A stretch of 64,000 bases of DNA. Source: Dyadobacter luteus. Lineage in GTDB: Bacteria; Bacteroidota; Bacteroidia; Cytophagales; Spirosomataceae. The stretch covers positions 248,001 through 312,000 of the forward strand of contig NZ_QNUL01000004.1 of the NCBI RefSeq assembly GCF_003383615.1, read 5' to 3'. How positions within the stretch are numbered: position 1 is the stretch's first letter; every line of letters starts with the position of its first letter. The notes under the pieces are model-generated. The model was not told where the DNA came from. It made no database searches and saw only the letters and a list, made by a program, of their open reading frames with translations. The position numbers and the translations under genes were made by a program. Of the stretch, positions 63,064 through 64,000 are shown piece after piece.

Positions 63064-63957
63064 ATGATACTTGAAAAAAAGCTGCCGATCCAGTATCTGA
63101 TCGGTATAGTGAAATATGAATTAATCGTGGTGTTGACCCTGAGTCTGATTACGCATTTTGGGGCATTGCGCCTGAGCAGTTTTCTTCCTGAAATGCCTTT
63201 GGCAATTCCCGCTTTTCTGGGTACTTCAATTACCGTGCTGTTGTCTTTCAAAATGAACCAGTCCTACGACAGGTGGTGGGAGGCCAGAAAAGTATGGGGT
63301 GCTATCACCAACGATTCGCGAAGTCTGGTCATGCAGTTGCAGGCTTTTGTTAAACATGACCAGGCAGGGCTTGTGAAGAAAATTGCATACCGCCAGGTTG
63401 CCTGGGGGTATGCGCTGGGTAGTGCTTTGAGAGGAAATGATCCCATTGTCGGACTGGATCATCTGCTTGATAGTCATGATGTAACACACGCGGTCACACA
63501 TCAGAACAAACCTCTGGCTCTTCTTCAGCTTACCGTGAGGGATGTAAGCGCGATCCGTGCAACGCAGGACATAGATGTACATGCGCATATTCATTTGCAG
63601 GAAACTATTATCCGCCTTACCGATTCAATGGGTGCTGCCGAAAGAATCAATAGAACTGTATTCCCATCAGCATACCGGCTCATACTGCATTTAATTATCT
63701 ATCTTTTTGTGATCACACTGGCTATTTCGCTGAGTGGTATCAATAATGTGTTTGTCATCCCGCTATTGCTGCTGATCTCTGCAGGTTTTTTTTGTATTGA
63801 AAAGATTGCCTACCATTTGCAGGATCCATTTAAAAACGGACCAAGCGACATTGCTGTTACAGATATCGCCACAAATATTGAAATTAGCACCCGGGAGCTA
63901 CTGGGAGAAGTAAGTGTCCCTTTCAAAAAAGTATCGAATGACTACTATGTGATGTAG
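63064..63957 (+). CDS. Bestrophin-family ion channel
   Basis: This 297-residue protein has four or more hydrophobic segments. The stretch LSSFLPEMPLAIPAFLGTSITVLLSFKMNQSYDRWWEARKVWGAITNDSRSLVMQL is the signature of bacterial bestrophins (YneE-like), with the pore-neck region in PLAIPAFLGTS and the RWWEAR motif. It is likely a pentameric anion or sodium channel of the inner membrane. It starts 64 bp after the transglutaminase stop on the same strand. Confidence 0.92.
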   Translation: MILEKKLPIQYLIGIVKYELIVVLTLSLITHFGALRLSSFLPEMPLAIPAFLGTSITVLLSFKMNQSYDRWWEARKVWGAITNDSRSLVMQLQAFVKHDQAGLVKKIAYRQVAWGYALGSALRGNDPIVGLDHLLDSHDVTHAVTHQNKPLALLQLTVRDVSAIRATQDIDVHAHIHLQETIIRLTDSMGAAERINRTVFPSAYRLILHLIIYLFVITLAISLSGINNVFVIPLLLLISAGFFCIEKIAYHLQDPFKNGPSDIAVTDIATNIEISTRELLGEVSVPFKKVSNDYYVM

Positions 63958-64000
63958 CCTGACCGTAACGGAGTTTTCACTTGAGAAAGTGTGATTTGTA

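Noticed and set aside
1..64000. CRISPR arrays, tRNA/rRNA genes, insertion sequences, prophage
   Set aside because: I found no spaced direct repeats, no tRNA-like cloverleaf, no transposase or integrase motif and no phage structural gene when reading all intergenic regions.

Overview
The window reads as chromosomal DNA of a Bacteroidota (Cytophagales) bacterium, most like a Dyadobacter or close relative. The evidence is two SusC/SusD pairs, one of them under an ECF sigma factor and a FecR anti-sigma factor, a DUF3823 lipoprotein, a protein carrying the HAEPLYID motif, Bacteroidota-style lipoprotein signals, and few Shine-Dalgarno sequences. The genus is an inference. I saw no rRNA, tRNA, CRISPR array, insertion sequence or phage module. 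I had only the sequence and no searches, so family names come from motif recognition.

Layout. 1-6775 (minus): the start of a membrane protein (possibly a LytS-type kinase), a DUF308/HdeD-like protein, and a complete RND efflux operon (TolC, adaptor, pump). 7040-8980: a PagL-like lipid A deacylase behind a perfect palindrome, facing a metallo-beta-lactamase-fold hydrolase. 9483-18649 (plus): a tight five-gene operon of SusC, SusD, amidohydrolase, SsuD-like flavin monooxygenase and APC permease, ended by a strong terminator; it looks like an import-and-degrade route for a small amide or sulfonate. 18828-24171: a TPR-tailed secreted protein, a 108-residue orphan, a HAEPLYID barrel with a small partner, an NmrA-type protein and a single-domain response regulator. 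24283-26476: an S41 peptidase broken by one extra base. 26735-32966: a small beta-barrel, then PhoX, a di-haem peroxidase and a quinoprotein-cytochrome c fusion, all on the minus strand.

33139-35585 is visibly AT-rich. It holds a TlpA-like thioredoxin and the remains of a HipB/HipA-N toxin-antitoxin locus whose kinase is gone. 35577-42839 (minus) holds redox and stress enzymes: esterase, DODA-type dioxygenase, F420-reductase-like protein, Crp regulator, aldo/keto reductase, cupin, a metallo-beta-lactamase-rhodanese protein and DUF3050. Three of these start with Tat-like or related leaders. 43577-51645 is a complete sigma/FecR/SusC/SusD/DUF3823 cell-surface-signalling operon set. 51882-56205 has an AraC regulator, a small membrane protein, a frameshifted lipoprotein and a PAS-GAF-PAS histidine kinase. 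56718-63957 groups a BON protein, a GH130 enzyme, two GT4 glycosyltransferases, a 37-residue lysine-rich protein, a transglutaminase with an N-terminal frameshift, and a bestrophin channel.

Most noteworthy: the SusCD-amidohydrolase-monooxygenase-permease operon; the decayed HipBST-like locus with its operator palindromes; three further genes each broken by a single-base shift (S41 peptidase, lipoprotein, transglutaminase), which are either recent mutations or sequencing errors; the tiny gene coupled to the transglutaminase; and the GH130/GT4 locus.
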